This document shows positions 31,256-40,327 of a stretch of DNA of 64,000 nucleotides, piece after piece (position 1 is the first letter of the stretch; each line of letters opens with the position of its first letter). The DNA lies in assembly GCF_000023025.1 (NCBI RefSeq), contig NC_012997.1, positions 2,911,125-2,975,124 of the forward strand, read 5' to 3'. A model generated the notes under the pieces. It was not told where the DNA came from and did no database searches. It saw only the letters and a list, made by a program, of their open reading frames with translations. The translations under genes and the position numbers were made by a program. The DNA comes from Teredinibacter turnerae T7901. GTDB taxonomy: Bacteria; Pseudomonadota; Gammaproteobacteria; Pseudomonadales; Cellvibrionaceae.

Positions 31256-31784
31256 CTACAAAGCCAGCCAAAATTCGACGTGATATTTAAGCCAGGCTAC
31301 AAACGATTCGGTATAGCCGAGATAACCCAAAACAACGAGAACCATTGGAAAAATTACCGATAAGAGCACAACACTATAAGAGGCTCGACTCAGTGGCGCC
31401 ACTTCCAAAGAAGCTTCAACAGAACGCCCCTGGACAACTCTCGCAGTCGCCCTGTCTCCGGGGCGATATTTTTTGACGAGGGCACGCTAGTAGTCAAAAC
31501 TCGGGAGCAATTCGAAACCACGCAACACCGGGGGAGCTGCTTTCGTGCTCATTTCCCTGATAGCTGTATTTAAAATTGATAATTGCCTGCGCTAACTCTT
31601 TATTGTCCAAATCGAGCTGATGCAGCAAACGGGAACCGACAATTTCAGCGGAAACTATCGGTAGAGAATTGAATGTTTTTCTCACCCGCAAATAATAAAA
31701 GGTTTGCGCAACCCCCAAACCAAATGAAATCAGCGCTGCAACAATTTGTGCGAACTCTAATGACATCCCCCGTTCTCTCACCAA
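31256..31784 (-). pseudogene. Decayed DUF3592-type membrane protein
   Basis: The 5' part (96 codons from 31784) has a membrane segment and DUF3592-like features (VSAEIVGSRLLHQLD, INFKYSYQGNEHES), then stops with TGA at 31494-31496. In the next frame over, the family continues with RALVKKYRPGDRATARV, a membrane helix (SVVLLSVIFPMVLVVLG), and a TAG at 31256-31258. Joining the two needs one frameshift plus reading through a TAG just before RALVKKY. The gene therefore looks inactivated by at least two lesions. Confidence 0.7.
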
Positions 31785-31930
31785 TATTTTATTTTTATTA
31801 GGCCGACCACCTGATTTCCCGCATATATTCCCTAGGGCCTGGGTGCCAGGTTGGTTTGGTTGCCAGGTCGACCTGACGACGGTGTTGACACGATAAAAAT
31901 GTTAACTTCATTGGCGAAGTTACCGGCTAA

Positions 31931-32749
31931 TCAGCCGCTGCCGCAGAGCATTTTGAGAAGCATACACGCCAGCCCCAACCATGTCACCACACCTGTTGCC
32001 GCTGAAATACGGATGATCAGCTCCCTTGCGCGTGCTGCGTGGGAAGTGGGTTCGTCGAGCCCACCTCGAGCCCCCAAAGTATAAATTGAATTGCTGTCTA
32101 TAACCTCGCGCCCCGGCAGCAATTGAGAAGTCGCCAGCATCGCACGGGAGAGAATACGACTGGTGACCAATTGCCCCGTAAATACCCGTATCAGCATTGG
32201 CAGCAGAGGCCAGGTTGCATAATAGAGGATATTGAAGACCTGATAGATCAGTTCGTACCACCATGTTTTAGAGTGTACGCCAGGTAGCGGGCGGATAAAT
32301 CCAGGCCGAAAGAGATAAACCCCGGTGAAAGGCAATTTTTTCAGCGTGTTTTCGGTACGCCCCTTTACACGGGCCCACATCACCTTGCCTCGTTCCGAGG
32401 AGTCCGTACCCGCGCCAGACACATAGACAAAGCGCGCCGAGGGGTATAGCGCGGAAAGGCGAGTAGCAATGGCTACCGGCATAACATAGTTAACCTGTGC
32501 ATACGCCTCCTCGCTGACGCCCGCAGCAGAACTACCCGCGCAAAAGCAGCAAAGATCACAACCGGCTATGGAATCCATATAATCCGTTTGAGCGAGATCC
32601 GCAGTAATGATTTCTGACAGTTTTGCGTCAGTAAAACCAACAGCAGAACGGCCAACCAGCGTCACTTTCTCTATGCGTGAATCGGTAAGCGCCTCACGCA
32701 ACAACGCTTGCCCGATCATTCCTGAGGCGCCAAAGATTAAAAGTTTCAC
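31931..32749 (-). CDS. NAD(P)-binding epimerase-like oxidoreductase
   Basis: A 272-residue atypical short-chain dehydrogenase with an N-terminal Rossmann motif LIFGASGMIGQALL and a DLAQTDYMDSIAGCD segment after the second strand, as in NAD(P)H-binding nucleoside-sugar epimerase-like proteins. A hydrophobic stretch near residues 175-195 and at the C-terminus may touch membrane. It overlaps the upstream SDR gene by 4 bp, so both are translated together. Substrate unknown. Confidence 0.8.
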   Translation of the reverse strand: MKLLIFGASGMIGQALLREALTDSRIEKVTLVGRSAVGFTDAKLSEIITADLAQTDYMDSIAGCDLCCFCAGSSAAGVSEEAYAQVNYVMPVAIATRLSALYPSARFVYVSGAGTDSSERGKVMWARVKGRTENTLKKLPFTGVYLFRPGFIRPLPGVHSKTWWYELIYQVFNILYYATWPLLPMLIRVFTGQLVTSRILSRAMLATSQLLPGREVIDSNSIYTLGARGGLDEPTSHAARARELIIRISAATGVVTWLGLACMLLKMLCGSG

Positions 32750-33603
32750 GCAGTTTTACCCGAGGTGTGGCGCACATCAAGTTTCAAGCCTTTGGCCATG
32801 AGCTTATCGAAACGCCGCGCAGGTAAGATCCAATGGAACAGCATCATTAATTTTGGCAAGCCACTGGGTACGTAGGAAACCTTGGGCTTGGAGCTAAACG
32901 CAGCGTGCGCGATAAGTTTAACAATCACTTCCGGGCCGACTTGAAGTTTCTCGTTTCCGCCCCCCGTCGCAAACAATTCTTTGAGCGCTGCCGCGTGCGC
33001 GGCATACGGTCCATCGCTGGAATTTTTGACCAGGTTTTCGCCTGCGATCTGCGCCCACTCGGACCGGGTACCACCGGGCTTAATAATTGCCACATCAATA
33101 CCAAACGGCTTCAATTCCTGACGCAAGGCACCAGAGTACCCCTCTAAGCCAAATTTTGTGGCGTGATACCAGCCACCAAAAGCGGTGGTAAAGCTGCCCC
33201 CGACTGATGACACATTGATGATACGGCCAGCGCCTCGCTCGCGCATTGGCGCAATTAATTTTTGGGTTAAGCTAGCCAAGCCAAACAGATTGACCTCGAA
33301 TTGGCGGCGACCGTCGTCCACAGGTACCTGTTCAAGAGCACCATACTCACCGTAGCCGGCGTTATTCACGAGCACATCTACGCCGCCCGATTCCGCTTTA
33401 ATGATTGCCACGCAGGCAGAAATGGACGCTTCGTCGGTCAGATCCAACTTGAGGATTTTTACGCCTGCAACGCACGCTTCGCGCATTTGCTCCTCACGGC
33501 GGGCAGCCGCATACACGGTGTGCCCCATCTCTGCAAAAGCATTCGCCACCGCCAAACCAATGCCGGAGGAGGCCCCGGTAACCAAAATCGTTTTAGTTTT
33601 CAT
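32746..33603 (-). CDS. Short-chain dehydrogenase/reductase
   Basis: A 285-residue classical SDR. Cofactor motif TGASSGIGLAVA, NNAGYG after strand 4, and a catalytic Ser-Tyr-Lys set in NVSSVGG plus WYHATKFGLEGYSGAL. It starts 54 bp after the TetR gene on the same strand and overlaps the next oxidoreductase by 4 bp. The trio is probably one transcript under TetR control. Substrate is not predictable from the sequence. Confidence 0.88.
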   Translation of the reverse strand: MKTKTILVTGASSGIGLAVANAFAEMGHTVYAAARREEQMREACVAGVKILKLDLTDEASISACVAIIKAESGGVDVLVNNAGYGEYGALEQVPVDDGRRQFEVNLFGLASLTQKLIAPMRERGAGRIINVSSVGGSFTTAFGGWYHATKFGLEGYSGALRQELKPFGIDVAIIKPGGTRSEWAQIAGENLVKNSSDGPYAAHAAALKELFATGGGNEKLQVGPEVIVKLIAHAAFSSKPKVSYVPSGLPKLMMLFHWILPARRFDKLMAKGLKLDVRHTSGKTA

Positions 33604-33657
33604 AGATCACCCAAATATTGTGATTACTCACTCATTTATAAAGCTAAAAAAAAGCCG

Positions 33658-34233
33658 TCAACGTTTAGCGACGGCATCCCACAGCAAATCGAATCCGGTT
33701 TGCTGATACTCTTCCACTGCAACTTTTTGCTGCAGGACATAATTGATGGTCATCTCTGCCATCGCGGCAAACACGCCGAGCACATAATCTACGGGAAGAC
33801 TTTTCAGCAACCCCGCCTCTATACAGCCCGCCACGTAATTCGCCACCTCCGCAAAAGGCACGTTGGCCTGCTCCTTAACCTCGGGAAGAAGAGCAGCAGA
33901 AACCATCAACTGGTCCATCGCTAACTTCTTCGAGTGGTTCTCAACACCCCAGCAGACATATTTACACCAGTAGTGTCGAAACTTTGCCTCCATGGACAGG
34001 CTGTTGTCAGCGGTTGTAATCATCACCGCCGCAAGCTCTTGCTTGATGCTTAAATAAAGCTGGTTAACCAACTCATCTTTCGTTTTAAAATAAACAAACA
34101 AGGTTCCTTCGGCGACACCGGCCGCTTTGGCGATTGCAGCCGTGCGGGTGGCAGGCAGCCCTGCCTCGACGATAATACCGGTTGCTGCCGCAAGAATAGC
34201 CAGCCTTTTTTCTTCGCTGCGTACGCGAGCCAT
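33658..34233 (-). CDS. TetR family transcriptional regulator
   Basis: A 191-residue TetR-type repressor. The N-terminal helix-turn-helix reads AAIAKAAGVAEGTLFVYFKTKDELVNQLY, the typical family core; the C-terminal half is a variable ligand-binding helical domain. It lies directly upstream of the two oxidoreductase genes on the same strand, so it likely represses its own operon until an unknown small molecule binds. Confidence 0.9.
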   Translation of the reverse strand: MARVRSEEKRLAILAAATGIIVEAGLPATRTAAIAKAAGVAEGTLFVYFKTKDELVNQLYLSIKQELAAVMITTADNSLSMEAKFRHYWCKYVCWGVENHSKKLAMDQLMVSAALLPEVKEQANVPFAEVANYVAGCIEAGLLKSLPVDYVLGVFAAMAEMTINYVLQQKVAVEEYQQTGFDLLWDAVAKR

Positions 34234-34294
34234 GCGAACACCTTAGATGAGTATTTGCTCATTATATGGCGTCAATCTCCGAAATCTCAAGTGC

Positions 34295-35074
34295 TTATTT
34301 CGAAGCCACCTCTTCTTCACGCAGGGTGAGTACCTCATACCCTGCTGCCGTAACTGCAATGGTGTGCTCCCACTGGGCGGAGAGTTTCTTATCGGCAGTC
34401 ACCACCGTCCAACCATCTTTACGGGTCTTAACCTTGGCGCTGCCCTGGTTGATCATCGGCTCGATGGTGAACGTCATTCCTTCGCGCAGCACAAGCCCCC
34501 TGCCCGGCTCGCCCACGTGTAAAACCTGCGGCTCTTCATGCATTTCACGGCCGATCCCGTGACCACAGTAGTCGCGCACCACCGAAAAGCCATGTCGTTC
34601 TGCGCTACGCTGAATTGCCGCGCCAATATCACCGAGTGTCGCGCCTGGGCGCACGGCTTTTATCCCCGCCCATAAACTTTGATAGGTTTTTTCCACGAGA
34701 TAACGGGCATGAGGGGCCACCTCACCCACCAGATACATTTTGCTGGAGTCAGCAACAAAACCTTGGTGTTCAAGCGTAATATCCACGTTCACGATATCGC
34801 CAGATTGCAGGATTTGCGACGGTGATGGTATACCGTGGCACACCACGTTGTTTAACGAGGTATTCAACACATAGGGGTAGCCGTATTGCCCCTTGCTGGC
34901 GGGACGTGCTCCCAGTTCATCAACAATAAACGTTTCAACCAGATCGTTAATTGCCATAGTGGAAATGCCGTCGGATATATGGCCATCGAGGTATCGAAAT
35001 ACGGATGCAAGCAAACGGCCCGATTCGCGCATAAGCGCTAATTCCTCAGCGTTTTTGATATGCAGATTAGCCAT
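34295..35074 (-). CDS. map: Type I methionine aminopeptidase
   Basis: A 259-residue metalloprotease that removes N-terminal Met from nascent proteins. Metal ligands are visible in order: the two Asp of VNVDITLEHQGFVADSSKMY, His in CGHGIGREMHEEP, Glu in FTIEPM and Glu in QWEHTIAV. The ATG at 35074 overlaps the ParD-like gene by 8 bp; an upstream ATG at 35098 would lie deeper in that gene. It is not next to rpsB, so it may be a second map copy. Pairing with ParD-like genes is known for such extra copies. Confidence 0.92.
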   Translation of the reverse strand: MANLHIKNAEELALMRESGRLLASVFRYLDGHISDGISTMAINDLVETFIVDELGARPASKGQYGYPYVLNTSLNNVVCHGIPSPSQILQSGDIVNVDITLEHQGFVADSSKMYLVGEVAPHARYLVEKTYQSLWAGIKAVRPGATLGDIGAAIQRSAERHGFSVVRDYCGHGIGREMHEEPQVLHVGEPGRGLVLREGMTFTIEPMINQGSAKVKTRKDGWTVVTADKKLSAQWEHTIAVTAAGYEVLTLREEEVASK

Positions 35075-35273
35075 CGGCAGCGACACCGATATCAACATTC
35101 GCCAAGCGCATTTGCTCGCGGATAATTTCCTGGTAGGTCAGGCCCGGGTTCGCCTCCGCCAGCATGCCCAGCTTAATCCAGTACTCCGCCTGCGCATTGA
35201 TTGAACGAACCATAACGGTACTGGCTTTACGCACTTCCTCGTGCAAGTCGTCACTTATTTTTACGATGCCCAT
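35067..35273 (-). CDS. ParD-like ribbon-helix-helix protein overlapping map
   Basis: A 68-residue protein of the ParD-like family: a short strand (GIVKISDDLHEEVRKAS) followed by helices with SINAQAEYWIKLGMLAEANPG. Family members resemble antitoxins of type II toxin-antitoxin modules. Its stop overlaps the map start by 8 bp, so the pair is coupled. No ParE toxin is present; the partner is map. The protein may bind DNA and autoregulate, or act on Map; both are inference. Confidence 0.8.
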   Translation of the reverse strand: MGIVKISDDLHEEVRKASTVMVRSINAQAEYWIKLGMLAEANPGLTYQEIIREQMRLANVDIGVAADG

Positions 35274-35356
35274 TGTTTGTCACCACTGATTGAGAGTGGG
35301 AAACAAAATATACGTTTCGTATACGATATGCAATAATATATATACATATCGCATCT

Positions 35357-35806
35357 TCAAGAATGATCGACACGACCTTGCAGACGTCGATAAATGTAGA
35401 GAATCCCCGACCCACATGCCCCCATGACCAGTCCTGTAGTCACCATATCCAAAAACGTGTGGTAAGCCTGGTAACGCATCAATAGCACATAGGCGATAAA
35501 TGAACCGATCCAGAGCCAGCGCAGCCGAGCAACCCAAACCCAAAGGAACATCACCAAAGCAAGAGCAAGCGCGGTATGCGTGCTGTAGTCCAGGCGCCCA
35601 AGCGCAGGCCATATTGCCCAACGGGCATCCGCAAACATCCAAATGTATACCGTAGCAACCAGCGCAACCAGAAGGACAAAACGGGCACCAACCAAACCCG
35701 CCGCCGTCAGGCCACGCTGAAATGGCATCACCACTAAAATTAAACAGCAGACGACCAACAGGGGAATGTAACTGTCTGCAATGCGATCGAGTGTTTCATA
35801 ACTCAT
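35357..35806 (-). CDS. Small PAP2-like membrane protein
   Basis: A 149-residue protein with about five hydrophobic helices. Two motifs recall PAP2-type phosphatases: DYSTHTALALALV (like SGH in motif 2) and YQAYHTFLDMVTTGLV (like the His-x3-Asp motif 3). The N-terminal KxxxxxxRP motif 1 is not evident, so catalytic activity is doubtful. It is 83 bp upstream of the ParD-like gene on the same strand. Confidence 0.6.
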   Translation of the reverse strand: MSYETLDRIADSYIPLLVVCCLILVVMPFQRGLTAAGLVGARFVLLVALVATVYIWMFADARWAIWPALGRLDYSTHTALALALVMFLWVWVARLRWLWIGSFIAYVLLMRYQAYHTFLDMVTTGLVMGACGSGILYIYRRLQGRVDHS

Positions 35807-36313
35807 CGGTTAACTTGTTCCTTGAATACTGGAGGCGACCTATTCAAACCAAATGCCAGACATAACACCATATTTTCCTATGCCCGGCTAGGTCACGGAC
35901 TGCACTAAAAAACGTACGCCGCCGTTTACCGATTTTGTTGAACGGCTCGAGGTGACTGCCAAGAAGGCTTGCTTTCAATCAACCTACGGCCGCCGACTCA
36001 ATGCACCCCAAAAAACCCGTGCCAGCACCATCAGCGATCACGACTAAGTTAACGTGAGTATCTTTCGCGACTCCAATTGATCTTGAGAGTCCCACGGATT
36101 GTTTGGGTATACAGCAATCCTGATTAGAAAATAGCTTTCTTATTAAGCTAAATAGCGACGTCATTATGTTCAACGCAATTTCATTTAAAACTCGTTTTAC
36201 TAAAAAACGAACTTCAAATGTCATTGATTTTTAGCGCTGTTTATATGGTGTTAAATTCTTTAAACTGCCGACGGCTTTTGAAAACCTACGTCAATTAGAA
36301 AAGGAAAATATCT
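35807..36313. other. Intergenic stretch without supported gene
   Basis: About 500 bp between the PAP2-like gene and the next plus-strand gene. A minus-strand open stretch at 35979-36224 lacks a ribosome-binding site and any recognisable motif. The last 20 bp contain AAAGGAAAA before the ATG at 36314, which serves the downstream gene. Confidence 0.6.
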
Positions 36314-37189
36314 ATGTTTAAGAAAACAGCTCTAGGGATTGCTGCGATCAGCGTACTGGCTTTGAACGTTGCTCGGGCGGACTATGTTGCCGAGTATGAA
36401 TCGGTGGACGTTCCAAGTCCTTCTGTCATGCTTCATTTACCGTACCTCGATCTGGATACCGTTAAATCAGCAACATTCAAGGCCGTTTTTCCAACCGATT
36501 TTAATTCAAACCCTCTTTTAGCAAAGAGTATCAAGAACTTTAAACTCACCTTTGAGAACGCGGCCCCCTTAGTTGTTCCTGAACTTAAACTCGCGGACGG
36601 CAATAGTGGGAACCCTGGCCCCTACTGCAATGGCCAGCGTTACATTGCCGACGTTAATCATCAATGGGCGTTTCAAGCATTGAGCGTCGCTGTGTGTGTG
36701 AACGTTGATAGAGGGGACGGTGAAGCCCCATTTGAATACAGCATCGCTGTAAAAACCTCCAATAATTGGACAGGTACAAGCCCTTATTATCCGCCATTCG
36801 ATCTTGTTCGTGGTCCTGGGTATGCGCAAAATGTTACTCCAAACCCATTGGCCGATACTCTGCGCTTGGACGTTGCAGGTAAATCGCTTCAAATCAATCT
36901 GTTGAAAGAGTGGCGAGATACAAATGAACCTCAAACAAGTATGCCAAATGCCGGCTACCAACTTAAATTAAGTTGGTTAGGTCATGGGGATCGCACGCTT
37001 TCCCTGCCAATAGCTGGGCCAGAATTCGACGCGGTTGCATTGACGCATGAACAATTCGATCCAACCATAGAACTCGGCATGCTAAGACTAAAATTAGTTG
37101 ATATGGCAGGTAACGAATTTGAAGCACCAGAGGTATTCGACCTTCGCCAATTGCTCGAAGATGCTTACGGCCCAATTCAAGGCCTTTAA
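36314..37189 (+). CDS. Hypothetical secreted protein
   Basis: A 291-residue protein with a clear signal peptide (MFKKTALGIAAISVLALNVARA). The mature part is beta-rich, with one Cys pair (in GPYCNGQRY and VAVCVNVD) that could form a disulfide; no family recognised. AAAGGAAAA lies before the start and a strong terminator follows, so it is a single-gene transcript. Periplasmic or extracellular location is expected. Confidence 0.75.
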   Translation: MFKKTALGIAAISVLALNVARADYVAEYESVDVPSPSVMLHLPYLDLDTVKSATFKAVFPTDFNSNPLLAKSIKNFKLTFENAAPLVVPELKLADGNSGNPGPYCNGQRYIADVNHQWAFQALSVAVCVNVDRGDGEAPFEYSIAVKTSNNWTGTSPYYPPFDLVRGPGYAQNVTPNPLADTLRLDVAGKSLQINLLKEWRDTNEPQTSMPNAGYQLKLSWLGHGDRTLSLPIAGPEFDAVALTHEQFDPTIELGMLRLKLVDMAGNEFEAPEVFDLRQLLEDAYGPIQGL

Positions 37190-37213
37190 GCTGTTACGTT
37201 GCTAACCAGCGCT

Positions 37214-37238
37214 AAAACGAGGCATCGCCTCGTTTTTT
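37214..37238 (+). terminator. Intrinsic terminator after the secreted protein gene
   Basis: AAAACGAGGC at 37214-37223 pairs perfectly with GCCTCGTTTT at 37227-37236 around a 3-nt loop, followed by further T residues. It begins 25 bp after the stop of the gene at 36314-37189. Confidence 0.92.
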
Positions 37239-37962
37239 AATGCTCGTCGATTGAATAGGCTGTAGTCATTCAGCAAACAAACAATAAGATCCTTTTCATT
37301 ACATATTTTTTTATTGCACTTACCTGAATTAACACACTATCGCGTCGGCCGTGGCCCTGCCTAGATCGGGCATCACCGATTGGCCTGCCGGTACTTACCC
37401 TCCTCCGCCTATTGAACAGGTAATTTTCATTGCCAGGTTAATAGAAAACTAAAGCAACAAGCACGCTTATTGATCAACCGACAAGGTCCAACAGACGGAC
37501 TCAAACCAAGCAGCCCCTAACACGAGCAAAAATGTGAACCAGGTTCACTTTTTACAACTTTGTTGTTGGGGAGCGCATTAATTAAAATCGTCAACGATGT
37601 AACTAAAACCTGGGAAAAGTTGTCGAGAAAGCGGTCTTTTTACAAGCTAATTAAACTCCAATTGAATGAAATTAGTACTTTATCGGCAATGTCAGAGGAG
37701 TCACATCATCCCAACAGCCGTTTCCTCACCAGACGCATTGCCTGCTACAATAGCCGCTTAGTAGTGCGACTAATACGACTAGTCATACAGCAAGGATCAT
37801 GCTGAACCCGCGAGATGGACTTTCGCCTAAGTTATCCGGCCACCTAATCAGCTTAGTGCGGCGCCCTTCTGCGCCTCCATATTCCTTGCCTCACGCAAAC
37901 TGTTATTTTGAACAACCTGACAAGCGGTTGAATATTTGCTCACTGGAGAAAGGAATCCCCAC
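37239..37962. other. Long gene-free leader before the effector-immunity array
   Basis: About 720 bp with no supported gene; a short open stretch at 37560-37805 has only a TTG start and no motif. The base composition is more AT-rich than the housekeeping part of the window, as in the array that follows. The last 40 bp contain GGAGAAAGGA, the ribosome-binding site of the effector gene. Confidence 0.6.
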
Positions 37963-39159
37963 ATGAAAGTAACCTTACAACCCAACGGATGCGCCCTCTA
38001 CGCTGGCCGCGAATGGCAACTCATTAGCCAGCCAGGACAAGGCATGCGGGTATTTGTAGAGAAAAACCGCCACAGCGCATTTAATCAACTAAAAAATAAA
38101 GCGAGGAGCAACTACAACGCTCTGTATCTGTATTCACAACTGATGAGCCTCAACAACCGACACGGCATGCTCAGAAGCCTGGTAAGTCGTGCAAAGATGC
38201 AACAAATGCGCCTCCAGCTGGAGGGCGGGAGCATCAATTACAATGTGGTTGATGGATGTGTGTTTATTGGGGAGTTTGGGTTTTCTGGGGATGAAAAAAA
38301 TGTATCAGGCTTATACAAAATTACACCTTCCTCACGAGGAGCCCAAGCTTCGCCAGCTCATTCAATCTCGACAAAGCATGTGGCCATCAACGGCGCCTTC
38401 TCTAACATCACGAAAGCATCGAGTTGTATGCCTATGTTCATAGAGCGAGGTTTTAAACCGGAAACCACTCAATCCTCTCTCGAAAAGTCTGGTTATTGTC
38501 TTTTCTATAATTCCACTGGCGCCGGTATATCATCAGATATGCGCCAATTTGTAGATACCAGCAGTGTGGGCGGCGGTACACAGACAGCCAAACAACTGGC
38601 GCAGTTAATCAAGCTTGAAGCGAAAAAAGATAAAGAAGTACACTGGACTCTACACGAGAAAGGCCATGCAGTATTTAAACAGGCCTTAAGTATCGCCTTG
38701 CAGGATTTAAGTAGTATGGATAAATCACGCTTATCCAAACATAAGGTGTTCTATGCGAACCCGACAATGAACTTGAACCTCATCGATAGCTACCGCAAAA
38801 AAGCCGGTATGCAATTAGCCCCGCAGCCACCTTTATTAAATAATACCAGTCTGGAGCAGACCTGGGTAACAGGTAATTTTCTCAGCGAATCGATAATTTC
38901 TTACCGACAATTGAAAGAACAAGGCGCAAATGGATTGCGTAACGTAACCGCTGGAAATATTGCAAGCAATGCCCTCACCCGACTGGGCATGTTGGGATTC
39001 GGTAGCTACGCTGTACCGGCCTTCGGCGTGGGAGTAGCGGGCTGGGCTGTGGCCTGGGGCTCCCTAGTTGCCTCAAATATCGGTAAACCTAACCAAAAAG
39101 TAATGGAAAATGGCGCGGATTTTTTCAATCACATATTTAATCGCCTATCCGAATCTTAA
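37963..39159 (+). CDS. Effector-like protein heading the immunity array
   Basis: A 398-residue protein without signal peptide, starting at ATG 37963 (GGAGAAAGGA upstream). The N-terminal two thirds are soluble and match no family I know. The segment HEKGHAVF (231-238) sits where lipase-type effectors carry a GxSxG elbow but lacks the Ser. Residues 341-372 are a Gly/Ala-rich hydrophobic stretch, then a conserved tail (NQKVMENGADFFNHIFNRL). The stop is 11 bp before the first of four paralogous ~262-aa genes, and three decayed copies of this gene's 3' end precede the others. That context, not sequence homology, is why I call it an antibacterial effector. Confidence 0.6.
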   Translation: MKVTLQPNGCALYAGREWQLISQPGQGMRVFVEKNRHSAFNQLKNKARSNYNALYLYSQLMSLNNRHGMLRSLVSRAKMQQMRLQLEGGSINYNVVDGCVFIGEFGFSGDEKNVSGLYKITPSSRGAQASPAHSISTKHVAINGAFSNITKASSCMPMFIERGFKPETTQSSLEKSGYCLFYNSTGAGISSDMRQFVDTSSVGGGTQTAKQLAQLIKLEAKKDKEVHWTLHEKGHAVFKQALSIALQDLSSMDKSRLSKHKVFYANPTMNLNLIDSYRKKAGMQLAPQPPLLNNTSLEQTWVTGNFLSESIISYRQLKEQGANGLRNVTAGNIASNALTRLGMLGFGSYAVPAFGVGVAGWAVAWGSLVASNIGKPNQKVMENGADFFNHIFNRLSES

Positions 39160-39170
39160 GAGAGTCGCAA

Positions 39171-39956
39171 GTGTTATACCCACTATTCGGCAGCCCCCGG
39201 CTGCCTAAAATTGAGAAATCCGAGCCCCGAAATCTACGCCTATCGGGAACAAGCATGCAATTCGCTGTACCGCCCTTTTGCATCGAATGGGGTAGACAAC
39301 GGGATTGGCCCGATACTTTCGACATCTACGACAGCAGTGCATTTTGCAAAACCGAAGAGCGGACGGCCTTCTTGAAGTGCTTCGAATCTAGGTGGGACAT
39401 AAAAGGACTGCCCGTATGGAAAACAGAGCTAGGTTGGATTGAATTTTCCATTACAGTTTTTAAACTAAGTGAAACTGGAAGTGCGTTCAACCTTAGGAAA
39501 TTTGAAAGTGACCTACTGGATCAATATGCTAGGCTTTATGGCCCGATGGGCACATTTAACAAACACTCCTTTGAGACATTTTTGGATTGGAGCGCCCAGC
39601 TAATTAACGGTAACTTGTGGATCAGTTATCATGGGCGAAAGCATTCTGTCAGCGATACCTCATATCAACTTGTGTGGGAAACACCAATTACAGATGAACA
39701 CTTTATTTCGGTAACGTTCTCCTATCAAAATTATAAAGAGAAAAAAACTGTTCACTACGCAGTTGAAAAATTCGCTCAGAAAATCATGACCGCAACTCAT
39801 TTAGACCTCTCCCCTTCAGCACAAGAACAAAAATCCGCCGCAGAAAAGCAATGGCCGAACCAAAAGTACTCCGAACATATGGAGCCGCTGCGATGGATTC
39901 GACCAAAGAAAGATTTTATCTCGGTGGAGGAGTATTTTTCGGATGATGGTAAATAG
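39171..39956 (+). CDS. Immunity-like protein, copy 1
   Basis: A 261-residue soluble protein with GTG start at 39171, 11 bp after the effector stop. All four copies begin YP.FGSPR or a variant, share LGWI(E/G/N)FS and a Trp-rich middle (DWS/NWE followed by INGN.W), and end with a nearly identical ~45-residue tail (AAEKQWPNQKYSEHMEPLRW onward). The N-terminal 210 residues differ strongly between copies. Direct adjacency to the intact effector makes this the most likely cognate immunity protein. No known immunity family is recognised. Confidence 0.6.
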   Translation: MLYPLFGSPRLPKIEKSEPRNLRLSGTSMQFAVPPFCIEWGRQRDWPDTFDIYDSSAFCKTEERTAFLKCFESRWDIKGLPVWKTELGWIEFSITVFKLSETGSAFNLRKFESDLLDQYARLYGPMGTFNKHSFETFLDWSAQLINGNLWISYHGRKHSVSDTSYQLVWETPITDEHFISVTFSYQNYKEKKTVHYAVEKFAQKIMTATHLDLSPSAQEQKSAAEKQWPNQKYSEHMEPLRWIRPKKDFISVEEYFSDDGK

Positions 39957-40008
39957 AAGTCGAGTAAACTTTTTCCACCTACCATATATCAGTTTCTGAG
40001 TTCTAGCC

Positions 40009-40314
40009 ACAAACCTAAAGTCCCTACATACCTGCGTAAACGGAACTTTCTTCGGCATGGCTGTCGCGTCTTCGACACTCAAAAGAATAGGCTGGAAATC
40101 GCTCCATGACGAAACTTCCGGACAGTTTGGACGTAATGCGTTAGCTTGGCTTGGCATGCTTGGAGTAGGTGGCTAAGCTGTACTGATCTGGGCCGGATGG
40201 GCAGTGGCTTGGGGCACTCTAGTTGCTTCAAATATCGGCAACCCAAACCATAAAGTAATGGAAAATGGTGCGGACTTTTTCAACCACGTATTCAATTGCC
40301 TATCCAAAAAATAA
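40009..40314 (+). pseudogene. Decayed effector 3' end A
   Basis: Translation of one frame gives TCVNGTFFG, then GRNALAWLGMLGVGG, a TAA at 40174-40176, and then AGWAVAWGTLVASNIG and KVMENGADFFNHVFNCLSKK. This aligns with the last ~100 residues of the effector at 37963. There is no start codon or ribosome-binding site for it, and the body of the gene is missing. Its stop lies 13 bp before the second immunity gene, the same layout as the intact pair. Confidence 0.85.
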
Positions 40315-40327
40315 TAAAGGAACGACC

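Noticed and set aside
31931-32749. Repressor or membrane protein calls for the second oxidoreductase
   Set aside because: The Rossmann GASGMIG motif and coupling to an SDR gene support an oxidoreductase; the hydrophobic stretches are too short for a clear membrane protein.
35979-36224. Minus-strand open stretch of 81 codons
   Set aside because: No ribosome-binding site, no motif, and stops within AT-rich intergenic DNA.
37560-37805. Plus-strand open stretch upstream of the effector gene
   Set aside because: TTG start without ribosome-binding site; composition and product look non-coding.
38653-38676. Effector as a Tle-type lipase because of HEKGHAVF near residue 231
   Set aside because: The GxSxG serine is absent and no Asp/His partners are evident, so a lipase call is not justified.
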